A stretch of DNA of 64,000 nucleotides from Sphingobacterium tenebrionis (GTDB lineage Bacteria > Bacteroidota > Bacteroidia > Sphingobacteriales > Sphingobacteriaceae). Each line of letters begins with the position of its first letter. The first letter of the stretch is position 1. The notes beneath the pieces were generated by a model that had not been told where the DNA came from, did not search any database, and saw nothing but the letters and a program-made list of their open reading frames with translations. Made by a program: the position numbers and the translations under genes. Location: contig NZ_JAYLLN010000009.1 in the NCBI RefSeq assembly GCF_037126265.1, positions 24,560 to 88,559 on the forward strand, read 5' to 3'. Shown piece by piece: positions 36,667-44,536 of the stretch.

Positions 36667-38367
36667 TTAAAATTTTATTGCCTTTACATTTAATTGCAAA
36701 TTCTTCTTCCCGCGCCAATTATTTTCTTCGATCGAGTAACAGATGTCGAATGGCTGTCCGGAATTGATCTGATCCACAAATTCGCCAAGGCCAAAACCGA
36801 TACAATCGTATGTGACGGAATCGGATTGTTTGACAGAAAATTTCAAATGTATCCCCCCTACAATGTAGGCGGGATAGGCAAAAGTAACCTGCTTCGTCAA
36901 AAAGATTGGTGCTTCATTCTGTGGGCCATAAGGCTCAAACTGGCGCAGCAATCTAAAAAACTTCGTATCAATATCGTTAAAATTGATTTCTTTTTCAATT
37001 AAAACTTCTTGTTGTAGCATTTCTGGTTTAATGGTTCTGGAAACCACCTGTTCGAAGCGTTCCTGAAACAGGGTAACATTTTCAGTCGGCATGGTCAATC
37101 CAGCGGCATATTTATGTCCTCCAAATTGATCCAATAGATCAGCACACTCGCTCAAGGCTTCATAAAGGTCGAATCCAACTACGGAACGTGCGGATCCCGC
37201 GATATGTCCATTTGTTCGGGTTAGGATAATGGTCGGTCGGTAATATTTCTCCGTTAATCTGGATGCTACTATACCAATCACGCCCTTATGCCAATCTTCT
37301 TTATACAGCACGGTGGTCTTGCGCTGTTGAAGGACGGTATTGTCGTTCAATAGTCGTAATGCTTCCTCAGTTATATTTAAATCAAACTCCTTACGGGCAT
37401 TGTTCTGATCATCAATATTGAGTGAAAATTCCTTCGCTTCTTTCAAGGATTTGGAGATCAATAATTGAACGGCATCCTTCGCGTGGTCGATCCGTCCTGC
37501 AGCATTGATCCGAGGTCCGATCTGGAAAACAATATCGTTCACCGAGAAGGTTCCGGTTTTGTTGCTGGAGAGATCAATTAAGGCTTTTAACCCAAAAGAG
37601 GGGTTGCTGTTTAGTTTTTTAAGTCCAAAATGGGTTAAGAGACGGTTTTCGCCTGTGATCGGAACGATATCTGAAGCAATACTTACCGCTACGAGATCCA
37701 GGTATTGGTAGGCAAGTTCCATATCCATATTATTCTGGAGGATAAACGCCTGTACGATCTTAAAACCAATCCCACAACCGGATAATTCCTTATAGGGATA
37801 GGGGCAATCCGACCGCTTAGGATCTAATACGGCAAATGCATTCGGCAGTTGATCACCTGGTAAATGGTGGTCCCCGATGATAAAATCAATGCCCTTACTA
37901 TTGGCATAATCAATCTTGTCGTTTGCCTTGATACCACAGTCCAGGGCGATGATCAAGCTGAAACCATTGGCTTCGGCATAATCGATCCCTTGGGTAGAAA
38001 TACCGTAGCCTTCACTATAACGGTCTGGTATATAATATTCCATACCAGAGTTAAAATTCCGGAAGAAACTGTACACCACCGAAACGGCCGTGGTTCCATC
38101 CACGTCATAATCGCCATAGATCAATATCTTTTCCTTATTCCCGATAGCTCTTTCAATGCGTTCTATAGCCTTGTCCATATCCTTCATCAGGAAGGGGTCA
38201 AGAAGGAGCGAAAGGGAAGGGCGGAAGAATTCTTTGGCCTGATCGAAAGTCTCTACGTTTCTGTTGATTAAGAGTTCTGCTATGATGGGGTTTATGCCAA
38301 GCTCCTGTTGGAGCTTATCGGTTTTATCTGTATTCTTTTTTGGTTTCAGGACCCACCTTTTTTGCAT
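36667..38367 (-). CDS. recJ: Single-stranded-DNA-specific exonuclease RecJ
   Basis: 5'-3' ssDNA exonuclease of the DHH family, used in recombination and repair. DHH motifs: IYGDYDVDGTTAV (about 68-80), LIALDCGIKA (about 128) and the name-giving GDHHLPGDQLP (about 148). The DHHA1 nucleic-acid domain contains GGHKYAAGLTM near 405. The C-terminal OB domain completes the 566 residues. ATG 38365-38367 (MQKRWVLKPK) is preferred over the ATG at 38400, which adds 11 residues not typical of the family. Upstream of lptB on the same strand. Confidence 0.94.
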   Translation of the reverse strand: MQKRWVLKPKKNTDKTDKLQQELGINPIIAELLINRNVETFDQAKEFFRPSLSLLLDPFLMKDMDKAIERIERAIGNKEKILIYGDYDVDGTTAVSVVYSFFRNFNSGMEYYIPDRYSEGYGISTQGIDYAEANGFSLIIALDCGIKANDKIDYANSKGIDFIIGDHHLPGDQLPNAFAVLDPKRSDCPYPYKELSGCGIGFKIVQAFILQNNMDMELAYQYLDLVAVSIASDIVPITGENRLLTHFGLKKLNSNPSFGLKALIDLSSNKTGTFSVNDIVFQIGPRINAAGRIDHAKDAVQLLISKSLKEAKEFSLNIDDQNNARKEFDLNITEEALRLLNDNTVLQQRKTTVLYKEDWHKGVIGIVASRLTEKYYRPTIILTRTNGHIAGSARSVVGFDLYEALSECADLLDQFGGHKYAAGLTMPTENVTLFQERFEQVVSRTIKPEMLQQEVLIEKEINFNDIDTKFFRLLRQFEPYGPQNEAPIFLTKQVTFAYPAYIVGGIHLKFSVKQSDSVTYDCIGFGLGEFVDQINSGQPFDICYSIEENNWRGKKNLQLNVKAIKF

Positions 38368-38374
38368 ATCTTTG
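38367..38374 (+). promoter_or_regulatory. Putative -7 box for the MBL hydrolase gene
   Basis: TATCTTTG matches TAnnTTTG, about 60 bases before the start at 38434, with a TTTG at 38339-38342 (24-base spacer, long). It overlaps the recJ start codon on the other strand. Confidence 0.3.
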
Positions 38375-38433
38375 CCTCTAAATAACGTGTAAATATACAT
38401 TTTCTAGCGCTACTTACCTACAAACATATATAA

Positions 38434-39213
38434 ATGGCGAAAGCATATTCATTATTTGAGGGTTCTTATTCTGTCGATTCCAGTAAAAAATTTATTCCAT
38501 TTGATCCCAAAAAAGATGATCCGAAAGACAGGCCGGGTTCATTGTTCGTACATGTACATCCTTTTCTTATCGAAACTTCCGATGGTCTGATCGTATTGGA
38601 TACGGGTTTAGGATTGAGAAACGAAAAGGATGAATTGATCATCCATGAAAATATTAAAAAATTAGGCTTCTCGCCAAACGATGTGCGGTATGTATTGATG
38701 TCGCATCTGCATAAGGATCATGCTGGTGGCATGGTGGATATTAAAGATGGCGTAAAACGCCTTGCATTTCCCAATGCGGAGTATGTGATCCAGGAGCAAG
38801 AGTGGGAATATGCTTACAGTACCGAGTCCTCATCCTACAAGACGGAGGTCTTCGATGTCTTACAACGCAGTGGAAACATTCTTTTTGTGAATGGCGATGG
38901 GCAATTGACACCAGAGATCAGCTATGAACTTTCCAGTGGGCATAGCAAATACCATCAGGTATTCCATGTGTTGGCGGATGGTAAGAATTACTTTTTCGGT
39001 GGTGATGAGTTGCCGGAACCGGAAGAGATCTTCCGCAGCTTCATTGCCAAATACGATTATGATGGTCGCAGGGCGAGGGATCTTCGCGCACAATATTGGG
39101 CAGAAGGTGCACCAGCAGGTTGGATTTACCTGTTCTATCATTCTAAGAACATCAGCGTAGGGAAGCCTGAGCAGAAACCGGATGGGACCTATAAGATTGT
39201 TACAGCCGAATAA
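38434..39213 (+). CDS. MBL-fold metallo-hydrolase (lactonase-like)
   Basis: Zinc hydrolase of the metallo-beta-lactamase fold. The motif SHLHKDHAGGM is at about 90-100 (His91, His93, Asp95, His96), the next His is in SSGHSKYH near 169, the bridging Asp in GGDELPEPE near 190, and a last His in YHSKN near 238. The arrangement resembles the AHL-lactonase/glyoxalase-II group, but the substrate cannot be told. No signal peptide, so it is cytoplasmic. Transcribed divergently from recJ. Confidence 0.85.
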   Translation: MAKAYSLFEGSYSVDSSKKFIPFDPKKDDPKDRPGSLFVHVHPFLIETSDGLIVLDTGLGLRNEKDELIIHENIKKLGFSPNDVRYVLMSHLHKDHAGGMVDIKDGVKRLAFPNAEYVIQEQEWEYAYSTESSSYKTEVFDVLQRSGNILFVNGDGQLTPEISYELSSGHSKYHQVFHVLADGKNYFFGGDELPEPEEIFRSFIAKYDYDGRRARDLRAQYWAEGAPAGWIYLFYHSKNISVGKPEQKPDGTYKIVTAE

Positions 39214-39289
39214 TCACGAAAAATTATTATATTTATAAACAAGGTTTGTTTAAATTATTTAATTTTTATTTAAAATATAACGTTTAATC

Positions 39290-39769
39290 ATGTCGATAGT
39301 TAGAGAAAGTGACCTAATTGGTATTGGCAAAAAATACCAGATTGAGACGGAGGCTGGAGACAACATGGTTGTCGTTATCCATGATGATGGTCGTCGGGAA
39401 TTATACCGGCACGAAGATGAAGATAACGAAACCCATTGTGTCATGACCCTTTCTGACGAGGAGTCTAGACAAGTTGCCGGCATTCTTGGCGGTTTATCCT
39501 ATAAACCAAAAGCATTAGAAACGATAGAAGTAGCCTTAGATGATTTAAGGATCGAATGGTATAAGGTAGAACCAAGCAACGATGGTGTGAACAAAAGCAT
39601 CGGACAATTGGAGGTTCGCCAGCGTACGGGGGCTTCTATCATCGCGGCCATCCGGGAAGAAGAAACCATTATTAATCCAGGACCAGATTATGTAATCACT
39701 CCAGGTACCACACTGGTTATTGCTGGAAAGCAAAAAAACATCAAATTATTAAAAGAAATCTTACTGTAA
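39290..39769 (+). CDS. khtT: TrkA-C domain regulatory subunit of a K+/H+ antiporter (KhtT-like)
   Basis: 159-residue cytoplasmic protein. The N-terminal ~75 residues (RESDLIGIGKKYQIETEAGD, VIHDDGRRELYR) and the C-terminal TrkA-C (RCK-C) domain (about 78-159, ending VITPGTTLVIAGKQKNIKLL) match KhtT of Bacillus, which gates the KhtU antiporter and senses c-di-AMP there. It lies 9 bases before the antiporter gene, the same order as khtTU. The symbol is by family similarity. Confidence 0.83.
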   Translation: MSIVRESDLIGIGKKYQIETEAGDNMVVVIHDDGRRELYRHEDEDNETHCVMTLSDEESRQVAGILGGLSYKPKALETIEVALDDLRIEWYKVEPSNDGVNKSIGQLEVRQRTGASIIAAIREEETIINPGPDYVITPGTTLVIAGKQKNIKLLKEILL

Positions 39770-39778
39770 TTTAATTCT

Positions 39779-41080
39779 ATGCACAATACCATTATTATAG
39801 AAATAGGAATCGCTGTTTTATTAGTTGCGTTAGTAGGTCTTTTGGCCAATAGACTTCGGTTTTCAGTAATTCCTTTTTTTATTGTGATCGGCATGGTGCT
39901 GGGAAATGAAAATTACCCTGATTTTGTAGGTGATTTATTGGCAAAGGTCAACCATGAGGGTTTTACCCATGCGGTGCAATCCACTTGGAAGTTTTTGACC
40001 TTTACCGAGAGTAAACCTTTCATTGATTTCATGGGGCGCTTGGGAGTGTTATTCCTGCTGTTCTATCTAGGGCTGGAATTTTCCGTTGGAAGGCTCATCA
40101 AGTCCGGTAAATCCATCGTAGCAGGAGGAACGATCTATGTATTGTTGAACTTTTTCTCCGGCCTATTGGTGGGATGGATGATGCATCTGCCTTTTAAAGA
40201 GATGATGGTGCTTTGTGGGATCATGACAAGTTCATCCACGGCGATCGTAGCCAAGGTCTTGACCGATCTGAAACGAACCGCCAACCCGGAAACAGAGGTG
40301 ATCATGGGTATGATCATGTTTGATGACCTGTTCATTGCCATGCATATCTCTTTCCTCTCCGGATTGATCCTTACCGGGAGTGGTTCCTTCTGGACGGTTG
40401 CAGGAACCTCTTTGTTAGCATTGGGATTTATCCTCTCTTTCCTTATTTTAGGAAGGAAATTAGTTCCCTTCATCGATCGGTTATTGCAGGATAAATCATC
40501 CGAATTATTCATTTTGGTCATCTTCAGTTTGTTGTTCTGTATCGCAGGTTTTTCCGAAACCATCCATGTGGCAGAGGCTATTGGAGCCTTAATGGCAGGC
40601 TTGGTATTCGCGGATTCCAAATACCTAAAGAAGATTGAGAACATGGTGCTACCGTTCAAAGATTTCTTTGGTGCGATGTTCTTCTTTAGTTTCGGATTAT
40701 CCATTGATATGTACTCCCTTGGAGGAGCAGTAGGATGGGCATGTTTCGCCGCAGGTATTACTGTTGTTTGTAATGTGGCGTCTGGTTATTTCGCTAGTAG
40801 GTTCTCCAACCTGAAAGCGAAAAATTCTGTCGATATCGGTTTTACCTTATCGGCCAGGGGAGAGTTCTCCATTATTATGGCGAACATCGGTAAGGCTGGT
40901 AAGTTGCTGCCGGTAATCCAATCTTTTGTAGTGGTGTATGTATTGATCCTGTCCATTATCTCTCCTTTGTTGACCAAGGAGTCCAGAAATATCTGGAATA
41001 AGTTGGCAGGGCATGAGGCAGCCCCTAAAAAACCAAGAAAGAAACTTAGTGATTTAGAAGCTCCCTTGACCGACTCTTAA
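39779..41080 (+). CDS. khtU: CPA2-family cation/proton antiporter (KhtU-like)
   Basis: 433-residue membrane protein with about 12-13 helices of the Kef/NhaP-like CPA2 family. Helix segments such as FIDFMGRLGVLFLLFYLGLEF (about 80-100, split here by its length) and GIMTSSSTAIVAKVLTDL near 145 are family hallmarks, with MIMFDDLFIAM near 180 carrying the ion-binding aspartates and FTLSARGEFSIIMA near 355. It probably exports K+ under KhtT control. Its stop codon overlaps that of era on the other strand (TTAA at 41077-41080). Confidence 0.85.
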   Translation: MHNTIIIEIGIAVLLVALVGLLANRLRFSVIPFFIVIGMVLGNENYPDFVGDLLAKVNHEGFTHAVQSTWKFLTFTESKPFIDFMGRLGVLFLLFYLGLEFSVGRLIKSGKSIVAGGTIYVLLNFFSGLLVGWMMHLPFKEMMVLCGIMTSSSTAIVAKVLTDLKRTANPETEVIMGMIMFDDLFIAMHISFLSGLILTGSGSFWTVAGTSLLALGFILSFLILGRKLVPFIDRLLQDKSSELFILVIFSLLFCIAGFSETIHVAEAIGALMAGLVFADSKYLKKIENMVLPFKDFFGAMFFFSFGLSIDMYSLGGAVGWACFAAGITVVCNVASGYFASRFSNLKAKNSVDIGFTLSARGEFSIIMANIGKAGKLLPVIQSFVVVYVLILSIISPLLTKESRNIWNKLAGHEAAPKKPRKKLSDLEAPLTDS

Positions 41081-41955
41081 TCGTCGTATCCGAATCTTTT
41101 CAGGTAATTCTTTTTACTTCTCCAATCGGGGATAACCTTTACGAACAGTTCCAAGAAGACTTTTCCGCCAATAAATTCTTCGATATCCTGTCTGGCATAG
41201 GTGCCCACTTTTTTGATCATGGCGCCTGCTTTTCCAATAATGATGTTCTTTTGGGAATCTCTTTCCACAATGATTTCGGCAGCAATCCTAGTCAGGTTGC
41301 CTTCTTCTTTAAAGGCCGTTATAATGATTTCCGTACTGTATGGGATTTCTTTTTCGTACAGTTTGAATACTTTTTCGCGGATGATCTCAGACACAAAGAA
41401 ACGCATGTTCTTGTCCGTTAACTCGTCCTTTGCATAATAAGCAGGATGTTCAGGCAATTTATCTTTGATATATTGCATCACCGATTCCACATTGTAACCC
41501 AGTAGGGCGGAAATTGGGAAGATGGCGTCTGGATTGATCTTGTTTTTCCAGAACTCAATTTTAGCTTTCACTTCTTCCTCGGAGGATTTATCAATCTTGT
41601 TGATGATGACGGCAACCGGTGATTTGGTGGTTCTCAGTTTTTCAAGAACATCGTTTTCGTCGTATTTTTCGTTGATGTCTGTAACAAAAAGAAGAATATC
41701 CGCATCAATTATGGATCCCATCACGAAATTCATCATGGATTCCTGCAGGGAATAGTTGGGTTTGATGACCCCAGGTGTGTCGGAAAACACGATTTGGTGG
41801 TCTTCATCATTGACAATTCCGATAATTCGGTGTCTTGTTGTTTGTACTTTAGGAGTGATGATTGACATCTTTTCACCTACTAAAGCGTTCATTAGCGTAG
41901 ACTTACCTGCGTTTGGCTTACCAATGATACTTACGAACCCTGCTTTATGTGACAT
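41077..41955 (-). CDS. era: GTPase Era
   Basis: Essential GTPase that binds the 3' end of 16S rRNA during 30S assembly. G1 GKPNAGKST (about 11-19), G3 DTPGVIKP near 58, G4 NKIDK near 118, and a C-terminal KH domain (from about 200: EIIITAFKEEG, IIVERDSQKNIIIGKAGAMI with the GxxG loop). Length 292. It is convergent with and overlaps khtU by 4 bases, and is transcribed divergently from the tRNA genes. Confidence 0.96.
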   Translation of the reverse strand: MSHKAGFVSIIGKPNAGKSTLMNALVGEKMSIITPKVQTTRHRIIGIVNDEDHQIVFSDTPGVIKPNYSLQESMMNFVMGSIIDADILLFVTDINEKYDENDVLEKLRTTKSPVAVIINKIDKSSEEEVKAKIEFWKNKINPDAIFPISALLGYNVESVMQYIKDKLPEHPAYYAKDELTDKNMRFFVSEIIREKVFKLYEKEIPYSTEIIITAFKEEGNLTRIAAEIIVERDSQKNIIIGKAGAMIKKVGTYARQDIEEFIGGKVFLELFVKVIPDWRSKKNYLKRFGYDD

Positions 41956-41971
41956 TATTTTTAATTATTTA

Positions 41972-42003
41972 TTTGGAATACAAAGAAACAAATAATATCT
42001 TTG
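41972..42003 (+). promoter_or_regulatory. Putative promoter of the tRNA pair
   Basis: TTTG at 41972-41975 and TATCTTTG at 41996-42003 are separated by 20 bases, a good fit to the Bacteroidota promoter pattern, about 65 bases before the first tRNA. Confidence 0.6.
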
Positions 42004-42069
42004 TGCTCCAATTCGGAAGTAATATAATCTGCTTTTATAGATATAGGGAGCAAGATTTTAAAAATATAA

Positions 42070-42142
<73 letters not shown>

Positions 42143-42148
42143 CTAAAA

Positions 42149-42171
42149 GGGTTAAACGCGAGGTTTAACCC
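42149..42171 (+). other. Hairpin between the two tRNAs
   Basis: Perfect nine-base stem GGGTTAAAC/GTTTAACCC (42149-42157 and 42163-42171) with a five-base loop. No T-run follows, so it is unlikely to terminate; it may mark processing of the dimeric tRNA transcript. Confidence 0.5.
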
Positions 42172-42190
42172 AAAGACATTTAAAATACAT

Positions 42191-42263
<73 letters not shown>

Positions 42264-42268
42264 CTACT

Positions 42269-42303
42269 AAGGTTTCTATGGTAACATGGGAACCTTTTTT
42301 TTT
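42269..42303 (+). terminator. Terminator of the tRNA unit
   Basis: Stem AAGGTT (42269-42274) pairs with AACCTT (42291-42296), followed by a run of T to 42303. It ends just before the YhcG-like gene, which reads the other way and stops at 42307. Confidence 0.75.
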
Positions 42304-42306
42304 GGT

Positions 42307-43389
42307 TTAAATCGGAGAATTTTCATTTTCAAACAAATCGTGTAGTTTTTGTTGGAGCAACCTTTTATCAGGTAGTTGCATTTGATATTCAGCGACCATT
42401 GTTGGTGAAAGGCTGCGGTTCAAAGCATATTTTACTACTTCACTATCTTTGTCTTTACAAAGCAATATACCAATACTTGGGTTTTCGTTGGGTTTTTTCA
42501 TGTCCCGATCCAAAGCTTCGAGATAGAAATTGAGCTTTCCTAAATGCTCTGGCTTGAATTTATGGGCTTTAAGTTCAAAAGCTATTAAACACTGCAAACC
42601 TCGGTGATAAAACAATAAATCGACATAGAAATCACTATTCCCAACTTGAAGCGTATGCTCTTCAGCAATAAATAAAAAATCTTTACCTAATTCTAGAATA
42701 AAGTTTTTCATTTGATGTATTAAGCCTTTTTTTAAATCGCTCTCGTTAAATGGTTCAGGAAGGTTTAAGAAATCAAAAATATAACTGTCTTTGAATGCAT
42801 TAGTAATACCTGCATTTATTTCTTTAAAAGTTTCGGGCAGTTTAGCCGTGCTAATTATTGTTCGCTCAAAAACAGCGCTATTAATTTGACGTTCCAATTC
42901 TCGTATGCTATATTTTTCCTGGATGGTTAACCGGAGATAAAACTCTCTTTCTTCTTCGGATTTACAACGAGAAAAAATTGTTCGATGATGTGTCCAACTT
43001 AGTTGAGTCAAAATGGTTTTTCTAATGTCCTGAAATTCGAAAGTAATTTGTGTCCCCAGTGGGGGCACAAATTTATCGTATTGATTATCAGCATGTTGAA
43101 ATTGTCGCTTCACTGAGGCGACAAATTCAACATGCTGATAAGTTTCATAAAACTGAATCATTCTATATAGCCCTCTGCGATTGAACCCCTTTAGCTCAGG
43201 ATTGTTCTTTTGAATGAATTGGGCTAATTCATCAACCGTTTTATCTCCCCATTCCGCAACAGAAAGTTTTTGTTTTATGTAAGCTCCAATGTTCCAATAC
43301 AAATTGATCAATTCGACATTTACCGCTTTAATCGCTTTGTTTCGAGACTGTTGTATTAAAGAAATGATTTCTGTAAACTGTTGATGCAT
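42307..43389 (-). CDS. YhcG/DUF1016 family PDDEXK nuclease-domain protein
   Basis: The N-terminal DUF1016 domain (about residues 1-160: INLYWNIGAYIKQKL, FNRRGLYRMIQFYETY, LSWTHHRTIF) is followed by a PDDEXK nuclease domain (about 215-345). There, FYVDLLFYHRGLQ and AFELKAHKF supply the catalytic Asp and the ExK pair near 285-297. Members are sporadic, often near restriction-modification or toxin-antitoxin genes. No partner (methylase, restriction or antitoxin) is in the window. It sits next to two tRNA genes, a common insertion site, and the DNA to its right is AT-rich. ATG start. Confidence 0.85.
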   Translation of the reverse strand: MHQQFTEIISLIQQSRNKAIKAVNVELINLYWNIGAYIKQKLSVAEWGDKTVDELAQFIQKNNPELKGFNRRGLYRMIQFYETYQHVEFVASVKRQFQHADNQYDKFVPPLGTQITFEFQDIRKTILTQLSWTHHRTIFSRCKSEEEREFYLRLTIQEKYSIRELERQINSAVFERTIISTAKLPETFKEINAGITNAFKDSYIFDFLNLPEPFNESDLKKGLIHQMKNFILELGKDFLFIAEEHTLQVGNSDFYVDLLFYHRGLQCLIAFELKAHKFKPEHLGKLNFYLEALDRDMKKPNENPSIGILLCKDKDSEVVKYALNRSLSPTMVAEYQMQLPDKRLLQQKLHDLFENENSPI

Positions 43390-43872
43390 AATGAGTTGTA
43401 TGTAGCATAAAATTATATATTATACTCCAATCACATTAGTCGTATATTGTACATCCTTAATTAATTTTCTTTACATTTATTATTCTTTTTCTTGCCATGG
43501 TTTCTATGTTTGCTATTCAAAATATGTTTGATTTAGGATTAAAACAGTGCCTAAGTATGCTTGAAGCAAGGTTATAGTATGTAAAAAGTATGCCCAACAT
43601 ACATTTTATATACTTTCAGTATGCTTTCATTATAGTTTCACTACGGATTCAACTTTACTGTTTTATGATTTGAACTCATTTTTTACTAATGAAATAGTTG
43701 TTTAACGAACTGGTTTATAGAGTCTCCAATTAATTATATTTAAAATAAAATATATAATATTAAGAAAATATAATTACCTTTGCTTTTACTATTTTTGAAT
43801 ATTGTACCATTATTGACAATTCCTTTCTATTTAGTTATTCAAAATTAACCGGAAAAGCGAATTATTGCTGTT
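43390..43872. other. AT-rich intergenic region with repeated AGTATGC motif
   Basis: 483 bases without a convincing gene. AGTATGC occurs at 43554-43560, 43587-43593 and 43618-43624, spaced 33 and 31 bases (about three helical turns); the first and last extend to AGTATGCTT. A related AGTATG is at 43576 and an inverted ACATAC near 43598. The right part contains the putative promoter boxes of the response regulator. Confidence 0.5.
43775..43782 (+). promoter_or_regulatory. Putative -7 box for the LuxR-type regulator
   Basis: TACCTTTG matches TAnnTTTG, about 90 bases before the start codon. A second match, TATTTTTG, lies at 43790-43797. No -33 TTG is evident. Confidence 0.35.
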
Positions 43873-44511
43873 ATGATCTTGGAGCAGAGAAGTATTAAAA
43901 TCGGTTTGTTCGTATTCGAGGAAACAGATGGGCAACGCTTGGAAGACATTATGTTGGGATATGAGTTGACCAATTTTCTGGTTTACAATTTAAGAGAGAC
44001 AACCGTAGATAGGCTATTACCGTCCCTTTCCTTAAATGCTATGGATATTTGCATCCTTGACATCGATTTGGGATTGGAACAAATCGAGAGGTTATTTGCC
44101 ATGGCTGCTTTGGAAAACTCCTGTCATATTTTGATCTATACCGATGAACATCAGATGGATTCCATGCGTAAATGTATGGAATATGGAGCTAAGGGTTTTT
44201 TAAAAAAGGGAGTACAGGAGGCCGAATTATTATTTGCCATGGCCTCTCTTTTAGAAGGTGAGTCATTTATCAGTCCGGTCCTGGCTACCCATTTATTTAA
44301 AACCTACCAACGTAAATGGAAACTATTAAATGAACTGACCGAGAGAGAAATCCTTGTAGTAAATGGTTTGGTTGAAGGATCAAGCTACAAACAAATTGCA
44401 CAACAGAACCACATGTCCATCAATACTGTTAGGGATTATGTGAAGAAGATCTATCGAAAACTCCATATTCAAAGCCGGGGCGAATTGCTCTATAAAGTAC
44501 ATATTCTCTAG
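43873..44511 (+). CDS. Orphan LuxR/NarL-type response regulator
   Basis: A receiver domain (about 8-125) has an acidic pair Glu16-Glu17 in place of the usual Asp pair, the phospho-acceptor Asp63 (CILDID), Thr90 and Lys111 (GFLKKG). A LuxR HTH follows (about 153-205: LTEREILVVNGLVEGSSYKQ, then MSINTVRDYVKKIYRKLHI). No histidine kinase is nearby. It lies 25 bases upstream of the usher-like gene and in the same direction, so it probably controls that cluster. The receiver is compact and divergent from its family, so phosphorylation is not certain. Confidence 0.85.
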   Translation: MILEQRSIKIGLFVFEETDGQRLEDIMLGYELTNFLVYNLRETTVDRLLPSLSLNAMDICILDIDLGLEQIERLFAMAALENSCHILIYTDEHQMDSMRKCMEYGAKGFLKKGVQEAELLFAMASLLEGESFISPVLATHLFKTYQRKWKLLNELTEREILVVNGLVEGSSYKQIAQQNHMSINTVRDYVKKIYRKLHIQSRGELLYKVHIL

Positions 44512-44536
44512 CAAATAGGATTTAATTAAATTCGAC

